Source: Cupriavidus sp. BIS7 (GTDB taxonomy: Bacteria > Pseudomonadota > Gammaproteobacteria > Burkholderiales > Burkholderiaceae). From it: a stretch of 64,000 nucleotides of DNA. The DNA lies in NCBI RefSeq assembly GCF_000292345.1, contig NZ_ALOU01000002.1, positions 1 through 64,000 of the forward strand. Direction: 5' to 3'. Both the position numbers and the translations under genes were made by a program. Each line of letters begins with the position of its first letter. Within the stretch, counting starts at the first letter, position 1. Positions 5,575 to 15,200 of the stretch are shown one piece after another. The notes under the pieces were generated by a model. The model ran no database searches and had not been told where the DNA came from. It was given only the letters and a program-made list of their open reading frames with translations.

Positions 5575-8500
5575 AAAGAAGCAACAGGCTCTCTCTGACA
5601 TCATTCAGATTTCGCGCCAATACCAGCGCTCCATTCGCGTCGACGCCGACATTGGCCGCGCGGACGCCCTCTCCGGCTACATCTGCCACGCCACCGCGAC
5701 GGCCGTGGTCGACGGCATGTGCAAGCAGCTCGCCGGCACCAACCAACGCTGCTTCACTTGGACGGGCCCCTTTGGCGGCGGCAAGAGCTCATTGGCCGTC
5801 GCCTTGGCGAGCGCGCTGCATCCCAACAAGAGCCTTCGCGCGAAGGCCCGCCAAGCTCTGCAGTTAGACTCCAAGCCTGCCTTCGACAAGGCCTTCCCCG
5901 TCCAAAAGGGATGGCTGATCGTTCCGGCCGTGGGACGGCGGGGCAGCGTCGTGACCGAGCTCTACGCGGCGCTTCGCCGCGCGCAGGGCGAAACAGTTGA
6001 CGGGCGCAAAAAACCCAACGCCCAAACGCTCATCGCGGATCTGCTCGAAGAGGCCAAGAGCCGCCCGCGCGACGGCGTGCTGGTCATCATCGACGAGATG
6101 GGCAAGTTCTTGGAAGCCTCTGCCCTGGGTTCCGGGGACGACGTCTACTTCTTCCAAGAGCTCGCTGAAGCCGCCGCGCGCTCCGAAGGTCGCCTGGTGG
6201 TCGTGGGCGTGCTGCATCAATCCTTCGCGCAGTATTCTGCTCGCTTGGGCATCGACACTCGCGACGACTGGGCCAAGGTGCAAGGCCGCTACGTCGATTT
6301 GCCCTTCGTGGCTGCGAGCGACGAGGTCGTCGAGCTTATTGGCCGCGCGATCGAAGCCAAAGAACGTCCGCCATGGATGGGCGACGCCTCCAAGGCGATC
6401 GCTGAGGCGATCCGTTCGCGCCGTCCCGCCGTGGGGCAGAACTTTGCTGCCGCCTTGGAGGCCTGCTGGCCGCTGCACCCGGCCATGGCCGCGCTGCTGG
6501 GCCCGATCTCCAAACGGCAGTTCGGGCAGAACGAGCGCAGCACCTTCGGCTTCTTGTCGTCGGTGGAGCCATATGGCTTCCACTCCTACTTGAATTCAAC
6601 CCTCAGAAGCGAGGCAAGCTGGTATCGCCCGAGCGACTACTGGGATTACCTGCGCTCGAACCTCGAGCCCGCTATTCTCGCCTCCCCTGACGGGCACCGC
6701 TGGTCGCAGGCCGTCGAAGCCGTGGAGCGGGCCGAGGCCAAGACTGGCGATGCCTTGCTGGTCTCGCTGATCAAGAACATAGCGGTCATCGACCTCTTCC
6801 GCAACGGTTCCGGCCTGGCAGCCGACGCAGCCGTCATCGGCGCGCTGTTCTACGACAAAAAACGCGAGGAGCTCGACGAGGCGCTCAAGAAACTCTCCGA
6901 GCTCAAAGTCGCCCTCTACAAGAGCTACACCGGCGCCTGGTCGGTCTTCGAAGGCAGCGACTTCGACATCGACTCTGCCATCGCGCAAACGCTAGCAGCC
7001 TCGCCTGGCATCGACTACTCGCGCCTAGCGCAGCTCATGGGGCTGCATCCAGTGGTGGCCAAGCGGCATTATCACGAGACCGGCTCCATGCGCTGGATGG
7101 AGTTGTCGCTGTGCAGCATCGAGCAGGCCGAGAAGATCGCCGCCGAGTTCCGGCCCAAAAACGGCGAGTTCGGGACGTTCATCCTGGCCCTGCCTAGCAA
7201 AGGCATGAGCGCGCGGGCTGCGCGGCTGCGCGCGCAAGCCTGCTCGAAGCTTCGTCCATGGCCTGTAATGGTGGGCATCCCCGCCAATCACGCCCGCATC
7301 GCCGAGCTCTCTGCTGAGCTGGTGGCCTTGGAGCAAGTCAAGGATCGCCACGAGCTCTCTGGCGATGCCGTCGCCCGCCGCGAGGTCTACGCTCGATTGG
7401 CCGCCACCCGCGCCGACCTGGAGGATCAACTCCAAGCCGCGGTTTCGCTGGCGAAGTGGCACGACGGAACGGATGAAGTCGTCGAGCCTGGCTCGAAGCT
7501 CTCGCCCGTGGCTTCCGGCCTCGCCGAAAATCTGTTCAGAGATTCGCCTCCGGTGTGGAGCGAACTGGTCAACCGCGACAGCGTCTCGAGCAACAGCGTG
7601 AAGGCTCGCCGCGAGCTGCTGCACGCGATGATCAACGCCGAGGGCCAAGTGGCTCTGGGCTTCGAAGGCTTCCCGGCCGAGCGCGGCCTCTACGAGACGT
7701 TGCTCAAAAGCACGGGACTGCATCGCCAGGATGGCTCGGAAGCTTGGCGATGCATGCCACCCGGCGACGGATTCGCAGAGGGCTTCCAGCCGTTGTGGCA
7801 TGCTACGCGCGCCCTCTTCTCAGACGCCAACGCTCGCGTCGGCGCCCACGAGATCTATGCCCTGTGGAGTGCGCCACCGTTCGGCATGAAACTGGGCATC
7901 CAACCCGTCATCCTCACGGCTTTCCTACTGGCCCACAAGGCCAACATCGCCGTTTACAAAGACGGGATGTTCGTGCCCCGGCTCACCGACTTCGACATCG
8001 ACGAGTGCCTGCAAGACCCCGGTCGTTTCTCGCTTCGCTGGGTGGCCATCGACGAGGACAAGAACCGCATCCTTAATGGCATCGCGCAGCTCTTGGCCGA
8101 GATCGGCGAGAACGCCGGCGCGGCTGACCCGCTCGAAGCGGCCCGTGGCCTGGTGGCCATGGTCTTCAATCTCCCTGATTGGGCGCGCCGCACGCAGCGA
8201 ATGGGAGAGATGGCCAAGGCCATCCGCGACATGCTCTTGAAGGCCAGCGACCCGCACAAGGTCCTGTTTGTCGACCTGGCCTCGCTGCTCAATGCCGCCG
8301 ACGGCAAGGCCTATGTAAAAGCCCTGCGCGCTCCGCTGCAGGAGCTCGCCGGCGCCTACGGAAAAATGCTCGCCGAAGTCGAAGCCAAGATGTTCGACGC
8401 GCTCGACGCGAGTCGCGATGATCTCGCCGCACTGCACGAGCGAGCCCGGTCGGTCTCCGGCGTCTCGGGCGATCTGCGTCTGGACGCGTTCGCGACACGC

Positions 8501-8902
8501 CTGGCCAACTTCGATGGTAGCCGAGCATCGCTCGAAGGCATCCTTAGCCTGGCGGCCGACAAGCCGCCGCGCGAATGGGTGGATCGACACATCGATGCGG
8601 CGATCTTGGAGCTGGCGAAGTTTGCCCGGCGCTTCCGCGAAGCCGAGGCTTTCGTGGCCGTGCAGGGTCGCAGGGCTCATAGCGAAGCCATTGCCGTGGT
8701 CATCGGTGCGGGCTCGGACACCAAAACGATTTCTCGCTCGTTTTCGATCGCCGATCGCCACCGGAAGACAATCGAAGCTAAGGCTGAGGAACTCGCCTCA
8801 ATGCTTGAAGGCCAAGGCTTGGGAACGGAAATTCTGCTGGCCATCTTGGCCAAGGCCGGTATGAAGCTGGCGACGATCGACGAGGAGGCCGCAAATGGCT
8901 GA
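5567..8902 (+). CDS. sspC: SspC-like large P-loop ATPase
   Basis: A 1111-residue ATPase. The Walker A motif GPFGGGKSS is at residues 67-75, and a Walker B-like VLVIIDEMGK at 171-180 carries the Asp-Glu pair. The N-terminal 500 residues form the ATPase region; the remainder is helical, with a coiled-coil-like stretch near 990-1070. In Ssp systems SspC is the ATPase acting with SspB and SspD during phosphorothioation. BrxC/PglY-type ATPases look similar, but the DUF4007 gene before it and the sulfur-transfer gene after it favour SspC. It overlaps both neighbours by 8 bases, so all three are probably translated in a coupled way. Confidence 0.75.
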   Translation: MTEKKQQALSDIIQISRQYQRSIRVDADIGRADALSGYICHATATAVVDGMCKQLAGTNQRCFTWTGPFGGGKSSLAVALASALHPNKSLRAKARQALQLDSKPAFDKAFPVQKGWLIVPAVGRRGSVVTELYAALRRAQGETVDGRKKPNAQTLIADLLEEAKSRPRDGVLVIIDEMGKFLEASALGSGDDVYFFQELAEAAARSEGRLVVVGVLHQSFAQYSARLGIDTRDDWAKVQGRYVDLPFVAASDEVVELIGRAIEAKERPPWMGDASKAIAEAIRSRRPAVGQNFAAALEACWPLHPAMAALLGPISKRQFGQNERSTFGFLSSVEPYGFHSYLNSTLRSEASWYRPSDYWDYLRSNLEPAILASPDGHRWSQAVEAVERAEAKTGDALLVSLIKNIAVIDLFRNGSGLAADAAVIGALFYDKKREELDEALKKLSELKVALYKSYTGAWSVFEGSDFDIDSAIAQTLAASPGIDYSRLAQLMGLHPVVAKRHYHETGSMRWMELSLCSIEQAEKIAAEFRPKNGEFGTFILALPSKGMSARAARLRAQACSKLRPWPVMVGIPANHARIAELSAELVALEQVKDRHELSGDAVARREVYARLAATRADLEDQLQAAVSLAKWHDGTDEVVEPGSKLSPVASGLAENLFRDSPPVWSELVNRDSVSSNSVKARRELLHAMINAEGQVALGFEGFPAERGLYETLLKSTGLHRQDGSEAWRCMPPGDGFAEGFQPLWHATRALFSDANARVGAHEIYALWSAPPFGMKLGIQPVILTAFLLAHKANIAVYKDGMFVPRLTDFDIDECLQDPGRFSLRWVAIDEDKNRILNGIAQLLAEIGENAGAADPLEAARGLVAMVFNLPDWARRTQRMGEMAKAIRDMLLKASDPHKVLFVDLASLLNAADGKAYVKALRAPLQELAGAYGKMLAEVEAKMFDALDASRDDLAALHERARSVSGVSGDLRLDAFATRLANFDGSRASLEGILSLAADKPPREWVDRHIDAAILELAKFARRFREAEAFVAVQGRRAHSEAIAVVIGAGSDTKTISRSFSIADRHRKTIEAKAEELASMLEGQGLGTEILLAILAKAGMKLATIDEEAANG

Positions 8903-9737
8903 ACGACACGTTCTGGGGCTATCCGGAGGCAAGGACAGCGCCGCCCTGGCAATTTATATGCGGGATCACCATCCCGACTTGAACATTGACTATTTCTTCA
9001 CCGACACCGGCGAAGAACTACCTGAAGTTAATGAGTTCCTCGGCCGCTTAGAGGGCTACTTGGGCAAGACAATCGCAAGGCTCAACCCCCGGCGCACCTT
9101 CAAGTTTTGGCTCAGCGAATACAACCACTTCCTGCCCAGCCCCCAAACCCGTTGGTGCACCAAACAACTAAAGCTCGTCCCATTCGAACAGTGGATCAAG
9201 CCGATGCTCGCAGCAGGCGATACTGTTACCAGCTACGTCGCCATCCGCGCTGACGAAGACTATCGCGAAGGCTACGCGGCCAAGGCCGACAACCTGCTTG
9301 TAAAACTTCCGTTTCGCGAGGTAGGCATCGACAAAGCTGGCGTGGTAGACATCCTCGAATCCTCTGGCGTGGGTTACCCGAAGTATTACGAGTGGCGATC
9401 CCGCAGCGGTTGCACCTTCTGCTTCTTCCAACAGAAGATCGAGTGGGTTAGGCTGAAGGAGAGGCACCCCGAGGCTTTCGAAGCGGCCAAAGCTCTCGAA
9501 AAAGATGCTTTGGAGCATGGCTCGCCTTTCACTTGGTCACAAGGCGAGTCCTTGGGCGACTTGGAACGGCCTGAGCGGGTTGCTGCGATCGAGGCCGAAT
9601 ACGAGATCCGTCGCGCGCGCATGCGCAAGAGCATCCCGATTAACCCCCTGCGACCGGTAAAGGCCTGCCCCGAAGACATAGACGATGTTTATGGTGAAGA
9701 TGAAGGCGGCGGTTCCTGCTTGATCTGTCACAAGTAA
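8895..9737 (+). CDS. sspD: SspD/DndC-like PP-loop (PAPS reductase family) sulfur-transfer enzyme
   Basis: A 280-residue protein with the PP-loop SGGKDS at residues 10-15 and the downstream pattern IDYFFTDTGEELPE typical of PAPS-reductase-like ATP pyrophosphatases. Two CxxC pairs, C173/C176 and C275/C278, with C258, could hold an iron-sulfur cluster as in DndC. The expected role is activation of the DNA backbone with ATP and insertion of sulfur. The sulfur donor would be a cysteine desulfurase (SspA, DndA or IscS), which is not encoded in this window. Its start lies inside the sspC end (ATGGCTGA). The BREX-4 protein BrxP is the main alternative, but no PglZ or BrxL is present. Confidence 0.8.
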   Translation: MAERHVLGLSGGKDSAALAIYMRDHHPDLNIDYFFTDTGEELPEVNEFLGRLEGYLGKTIARLNPRRTFKFWLSEYNHFLPSPQTRWCTKQLKLVPFEQWIKPMLAAGDTVTSYVAIRADEDYREGYAAKADNLLVKLPFREVGIDKAGVVDILESSGVGYPKYYEWRSRSGCTFCFFQQKIEWVRLKERHPEAFEAAKALEKDALEHGSPFTWSQGESLGDLERPERVAAIEAEYEIRRARMRKSIPINPLRPVKACPEDIDDVYGEDEGGGSCLICHK

Positions 9738-9915
9738 CTCCAATCCACGCGCGTTCAAACACACCGGGGGCGCATCGTTGAATTGGTGTCCTCGGGCAGA
9801 CCAATCGGACGCGATTGACACTCTATGCCTCACCTTTGAAATCTTCCTGAGCTTTTTCTCCTTCACGGTCACCACGTCAAGAAGATGTGGCGACCAAATC
9901 GAGATTTTCTGGAGA
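9738..9915. other. Gap between the convergent ssp operons
   Basis: No gene seen. An imperfect hairpin (GGTC-A-CCAC / GTGG-C-GACC) at 9867-9895 could serve as a weak bidirectional terminator, but neither side has a clear T-run. Confidence 0.35.
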
Positions 9916-12228
9916 TCAGCCCTCGAGATCCAGCCAGGGTGCAATTCGCTCCCAGGCAAGCTCGGCGATTCTGTTTGAGCGCTTATCGACCAGATCGAGC
10001 GTCCACGCGCCATCGACAGAGGCCACAGCCTTCACCATTGGCAAATGCTTGGAGTTCGCCAGTAAGTCGGTCGTGCTCCCTCCAATCTCTATGCCTTGCG
10101 CCGTCGCTTGCTTGAGTAGCGGGTCAAGCTCGTCAGCCGTCTCAGCCGATAGAATCTTGTAGCTCAGTCTCTTGCGCTCCCAAGAACCATTACTCAGCGA
10201 AGAGTTTTCCCGTTGAGGCAATAGTGTCAAGTTGCCTAGACGGTGAATTGTCTCCACGTCTTCATAGAGCTCCTCATCCCAACCGTCGGCTTGGGTCGTA
10301 GGGGCGACGTGTTCAACCGTTTGCGAGGCCTCATCGATCCAACGCTTGAAATTGAGCATTGGAAGCAAATCTTGCTTTCCTGCAACCGTCAAACCCGGCT
10401 CCGCCTTATCCACAGCGCTGTCATGCGCCGCGGCAAGCAGCACCAGTCGTGTAACGTCCCGTTGATTCTGATACGCCGGGAGTCGCGATGCAGCTTTCAC
10501 CCAATCGGCCTTGGTCTCGATCTTTCCCTCTTTCCTTAGCACATGCCGGAGAGCAGCTTTTAGCAACTCAGAGTTAGGATTCGGATTCTCCGCCACATTA
10601 GCTGCGACACGACAAAGCGGGGGCATGCCCACAGCCACGCAACCCTGCGCCATCAGGTTTCGATAGTGCATGTCGATATTGTCAGTGCCGCGCCGCGAGG
10701 CTCGCCACAGTGTCGAGAAAGCAGCAATGGCCTTGGTCGCTGCAATGAATTCTTCGATGGCCTTCGTTCGACCCTCAGCATCCGCCTTCCGAATTTCAGA
10801 ATAAAAGCGAACGAGCGGCCCAAGGATGATGCTGTGCTTGATGGTTCGCATCGCGTCGAGACACAGCATCACCTCGTCTGTAGCTGCCTCCTCAGCCGAC
10901 TGAATTGTCGGTGTCTTTGCTGACGCATCAGGCCATGAGTGCTGAATAAACAATGCGCAATGGGACAAGTGCCGGATGAAGGCCCGCTTGGGCTCATCAC
11001 CGAACTTGTCGAAGCAATCCTTAAAGAAGCGGCGCTGGTCACTAAGGCGTTTAGACAACTTCTCTCCACGCTCGGCCGAAGCGAAGGCCACGATGAGTCG
11101 GCTAGTGGCATCCTGCTTATCATCGGTCTTTGTGAAGCTCTCAAGGTAGGCCTCAGCAGCCGACATGTATTCGTATGACTTCGTCTTCTCGTATTGTTCC
11201 AGGCCCTCAAAGTGAATTACGCGAGGCTTGAAGGTTTCGAAAGCCGTTAGCGGCTCGCCTGTGGTGTTCAACGATTCGAACATGTCGAACGCGTAATCCT
11301 CGTTCTTTGCAGTGACTGTCGTTATGGCCACGCGAGTCAAAACAAAGTTGGCGAACAGCACCAAACGCAACAGCTGCTTATATGCACCATCTCCTTCCAC
11401 CTGAATCGCTTTGCATACTTCCTCAGGAAACTCCGCCTTGATGAGAGTTTCTTGAAAGGACTTCGAATTCCGCATGCTCTCGAAGCTCGGAAATTCCAAC
11501 TGCGACATATCGCCCGATGCAATAGCGCTGAGCATGTTCTGCACCACCTTGCGGCCGTCGCCGAGCTTCATGTGTTTTGAATGGTCTCCAGGCTCCTCGG
11601 GAGGCTTGAACTTAAAGGGTTTCTCGCCATTGTCGCGGCAGTGCTGACCGTAAAGATGCAGGTAACGACCAAGAGGCGATTTGTATTCCGCCTTGTCCTT
11701 CTTACGCGACCATGAATCGTCGTAAGCACGAATCATACGAGGGTAATAGCGAAACGGTCCATCGCCATAGTCTTTGTCTTCCTCGAAAGTCTTGGCTAAG
11801 AGACCGGTGACCTTCATGCACTCTTCAAAGAGCCAGATCTTTTCTACATCCTGCGCGTTCTTGATAGCGGAGGCTCGAATGCGAATGGAATCATGCAAGA
11901 CTGTATTAATCAGCAGCAATGTCGTCAGTCGCTGCTGCCCGTCGATGATAGTCATCACGCGCGATGGCACATCTCCTTTGACGAGAGGATTGACCGTCAA
12001 GTATTGGGTATCGTGGATCGCGATGATGGTGCCCAGAAAAGTGATCGCATCCTCGTGACCGATGAGCATAGTGAACCCGTGGCTGATATCCTCCACGAGT
12101 CGCTCAATCTTGGACTTGTCCCACGAATATTGCCGCTGATAAGCTGGCACGTAGAGGCCTTGGCCGTTTTCACACAGATATTGCAGAACGCTCTTGGGAA
12201 AAGCGCCGAAAACGTCTTCGATTTGCAT
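9916..12228 (-). CDS. sspE: SspE-like DUF262/DUF1524 phosphorothioation-sensing nuclease
   Basis: A 770-residue protein. The N-terminal DUF262 domain shows QRQYSW (31-36) and DGQQR (96-100), the motif used for nucleotide hydrolysis in SspE and the related GmrS/DndB-like fold. The C-terminal DUF1524 domain shows the HNH-type series EHV (His640), RLGNLTLL (Asn666) and RENSSL (Asn675). SspE of known systems senses phosphorothioated DNA, hydrolyses NTP and nicks invading DNA. It starts 16 bases after sspH, with AAGGA before its ATG, and so is last in the leftward operon. GmrSD-type type IV restriction is the alternative; the ssp context favours SspE. Confidence 0.78.
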   Translation of the reverse strand: MQIEDVFGAFPKSVLQYLCENGQGLYVPAYQRQYSWDKSKIERLVEDISHGFTMLIGHEDAITFLGTIIAIHDTQYLTVNPLVKGDVPSRVMTIIDGQQRLTTLLLINTVLHDSIRIRASAIKNAQDVEKIWLFEECMKVTGLLAKTFEEDKDYGDGPFRYYPRMIRAYDDSWSRKKDKAEYKSPLGRYLHLYGQHCRDNGEKPFKFKPPEEPGDHSKHMKLGDGRKVVQNMLSAIASGDMSQLEFPSFESMRNSKSFQETLIKAEFPEEVCKAIQVEGDGAYKQLLRLVLFANFVLTRVAITTVTAKNEDYAFDMFESLNTTGEPLTAFETFKPRVIHFEGLEQYEKTKSYEYMSAAEAYLESFTKTDDKQDATSRLIVAFASAERGEKLSKRLSDQRRFFKDCFDKFGDEPKRAFIRHLSHCALFIQHSWPDASAKTPTIQSAEEAATDEVMLCLDAMRTIKHSIILGPLVRFYSEIRKADAEGRTKAIEEFIAATKAIAAFSTLWRASRRGTDNIDMHYRNLMAQGCVAVGMPPLCRVAANVAENPNPNSELLKAALRHVLRKEGKIETKADWVKAASRLPAYQNQRDVTRLVLLAAAHDSAVDKAEPGLTVAGKQDLLPMLNFKRWIDEASQTVEHVAPTTQADGWDEELYEDVETIHRLGNLTLLPQRENSSLSNGSWERKRLSYKILSAETADELDPLLKQATAQGIEIGGSTTDLLANSKHLPMVKAVASVDGAWTLDLVDKRSNRIAELAWERIAPWLDLEG

Positions 12229-12244
12229 GCCTGTCCTTTCTTTC

Positions 12245-15200
12245 TCATTGGCCTTCCTGGCCGTTGTCGGTTCTTATAGCGGCTACCGCGGCCTCGATGT
12301 CCTGGTCCGACAGGAACGGGGCTTGCGCGAAAACAAGCCCCTGCTCGCCGTTGAGCTTTGCGGCCAGGTGGCCGCGGCCCAGCAGCAGCTCGGCTCCGGG
12401 CCTGTCGAGCGCAATCTTGGAAGTGGCCTCGCTAGAAACCTTCAAGATGAGCCGGTTACCCAAGTTCTCGCGAAGCTGCATGGGCATCACGTCCTTGTCG
12501 GGGCGCTGCGCCGCGAAGATCAGGTGGATGCCAGCCGCGCGAGCCTTTACACCAAGCCGTTGGACGGCCGCACCCACCGCGGCCTTGTAGGCGTCGTCAA
12601 GCATCCAGTCGGCGAACTCGTCATGGACCAAAAAGACCATGGGCAGGCGCTCTTCGGCCGAGACCTTTGCGTTGTAAGTCGGCAAGTCGCGCGCTCTGGC
12701 CTTGGCGAAGGCCCGGTAGCGGTCCTCCATCTCCTGGACCAGCACCTCGAGGACTTCACCGGCCTTTTCCTTGGTCGTGACTATCTCGTCGCGCATGTGC
12801 GGCAAGTCCGCCAAGGGAGCGTAGTCCACGCCCATCTTGGGATCGATCAAGATGATCTGGGCCAAGTCTTTCGAATTGGTCGCAGCAATGTCTAACAGCA
12901 GCGCTTGAATGAGCACTGACTTGCCGCTGCCGGTCGCGCCGGCCACGAGCGAATGCGGCTCATGCGAGGAGAGCCCGCCGAACTCTGCGCCGAGGTTCAG
13001 ATACAGCAACGCTCCGTTAATCTCTTGCAGCCCCAGCAGAAAGGAGGTGTTGATGCCGGCGACGTTGCGATTTAGCTCGCGGCGGGACCAGAGCTCCCAG
13101 AGCGAGACCGCCTGCCGCTTGGCCCCGGCGACCGTCACCACGATCTCGCCTGGCTTTGGCTGAACCGTCACGAGGTTGATCGCGTGCGTGGTCAGAAGTT
13201 GAGTGCGCTTGTTCTCGATGTCTTCGACACGCAGCCGATCGGATCCGGCCAAGCGCACCAAGCAGCCATTGGGGGTCAGCCGTTTTCCCAGGATCGCCGC
13301 CTGCAAGCCGTAACTATTGAGCGCGGCTTTGAGCTTCTTGGTCACGTCCTGAGCCCACTCTTCACGCTCGGCATCAGCCTGGGAGCCGCCCGCGAATTTC
13401 GAGGCGACGAGCTCGGAGAGCGACGCGCCGTGATTGGCCGGCTCGGAAGAAGCCGGGGTCGTGGCCGAAGCCATCACTGGGACGTCGGCCTGGGCTGGGC
13501 TTTGCGTCGCAAGCTCGGGCGCGGGGGCACTGGATTGAGCCGGCATCGAAGTATCGACCGCCGCAGCGGGTTCCTCAACGGAAGCCTCGATAGCTCCGCT
13601 GGCGAGCTGCCCCATGGCAGAGAGCCATGGCACACGGGGCGCAGGCTTCTTGAAGCCATGGCCTGCCCACGGCTGCTGAGCGCCCAAGCCCGCTCGCGCC
13701 TCGGTGCTGCCCATGCCTTTGGCGTAGGCCTCGGCGAGTTTTCGCAGGTCAGGCCGGTCGAAGACTTCCTGCCAGGCTTGGACGCCGTCGGATTGCTCCA
13801 GCAGCTCTTGCTCAGATGCTGAGGTCGAGCCGGCGTCTGAGGTGTGCACATAGACTTGAGAATAGCCGCGCAGCGAGATCTCCACGTCGCCCTCACGAAG
13901 CTTCGCGCGCGCGCGCTCCATCAGACCCGTCATGCCAGGAGGAATGTCAGCGTCGATGAGCATGTCGGCCAAGCGGGCGAGCCACACGTCACGATCGAGC
14001 CGTCCCGGATCGCCAAAAAGCGCTTCTCGGAACATGCCCAGCGTCGACAGGAGTTGATCCTTGGAGTCGCGTCGAGCTTTGGCCAAACCATCAGCGCTAA
14101 CGTATTTCGATTCGACGATCGAGATGACGACGCGAACGCCCTCCTCCCGCTCCTCTACATTGAGCGCGAGGATGTCGGCGATGCGGCTCTCCGGCTGAGA
14201 GAGCCAGCTCGCGTAGTCGTCGAGAAGGAAATAGGCAGTCAAAACCTGGCCCCCGCCCGCGGAGGCCTTGAATTCCTCAGCAAGCAAGTGGCGGCTGAGC
14301 ACCAGGCCGATCATTTCTCCGGCCGAAACTCCCCGCTTAGCCGCGCGCAGAACGATGTCGCCAGAGATGGAGAGCGCATCCCGTTTGGCCTTGTCCGCAG
14401 CGGTCTGGATCTCTTCAGGGTCAAGCTGAAGGTTCAGCTCCTGCAATCGCCGGCGCACCAGCACGCCCAGCAGCCGCAGCTCGGATGTCGAGCTTACGAT
14501 CATGTTGCGGCCGTTGGTGGACCCGCGGCGATAGCGAACAACAGTGATGCCGTTGTGCTGCAGCTGCCGCTTGTCCAACAACTCGTCGTAGGTGGCAACC
14601 CATTCGGCAAGCCCGTGAGCGTCCTTGATCATCTCGGCGAGGGCTGCGCTTTGCAGCGAGATACGCCGCGCCGGAAGGAATCGGGCGTCTGGCAACGCGT
14701 CGGTCTGCCGGCAAACGGCGGCCACTGCGGACACATAGGCCCAACCGGACGCCGTCTGCCATGGACAGGCGAGGAACGTGGTCGATTTGAGCTCGTTCTC
14801 ACCCGAGACGCTACGATAGGACCAACGCGAGGGGGCGTGCTCTAGGTTAGGCCTATCGTTAGTCCAGGGAACCGGCAGCCATTCCGATTGAGCCGCGCGC
14901 GCGACCACATCATGCAGAAAGGCCACATCGAAGGCTTTGAAGCCCTGCGCGCTCTCGCCGGGCGTGGCCGAGATAGGTGTCACCGAAATGCGCAGCTTCG
15001 ATATAAAGTTGTCGCTCGTCTCGCTGACCACAGGCAGATCCGGATCGTCGCCGGCCTTGTTGACCAGTTCGCCATAGACACTACGAAGCTTCGCCGGGTC
15101 CGAGTGGCGCACCGACACGCTGCATTGGAGCTTGCCATCCTCTTGGATCGACGAGAGCTCTCGCACCGCCGCCAGCGGTAGCTCAGCTGCGTCGGCATTG

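Noticed and set aside
4654..9737. A BREX type 4 cluster (PAPS reductase plus BrxC-like ATPase)
   Set aside because: No PglZ phosphatase or BrxL protease gene is present, and the DUF4007 gene points to Ssp.
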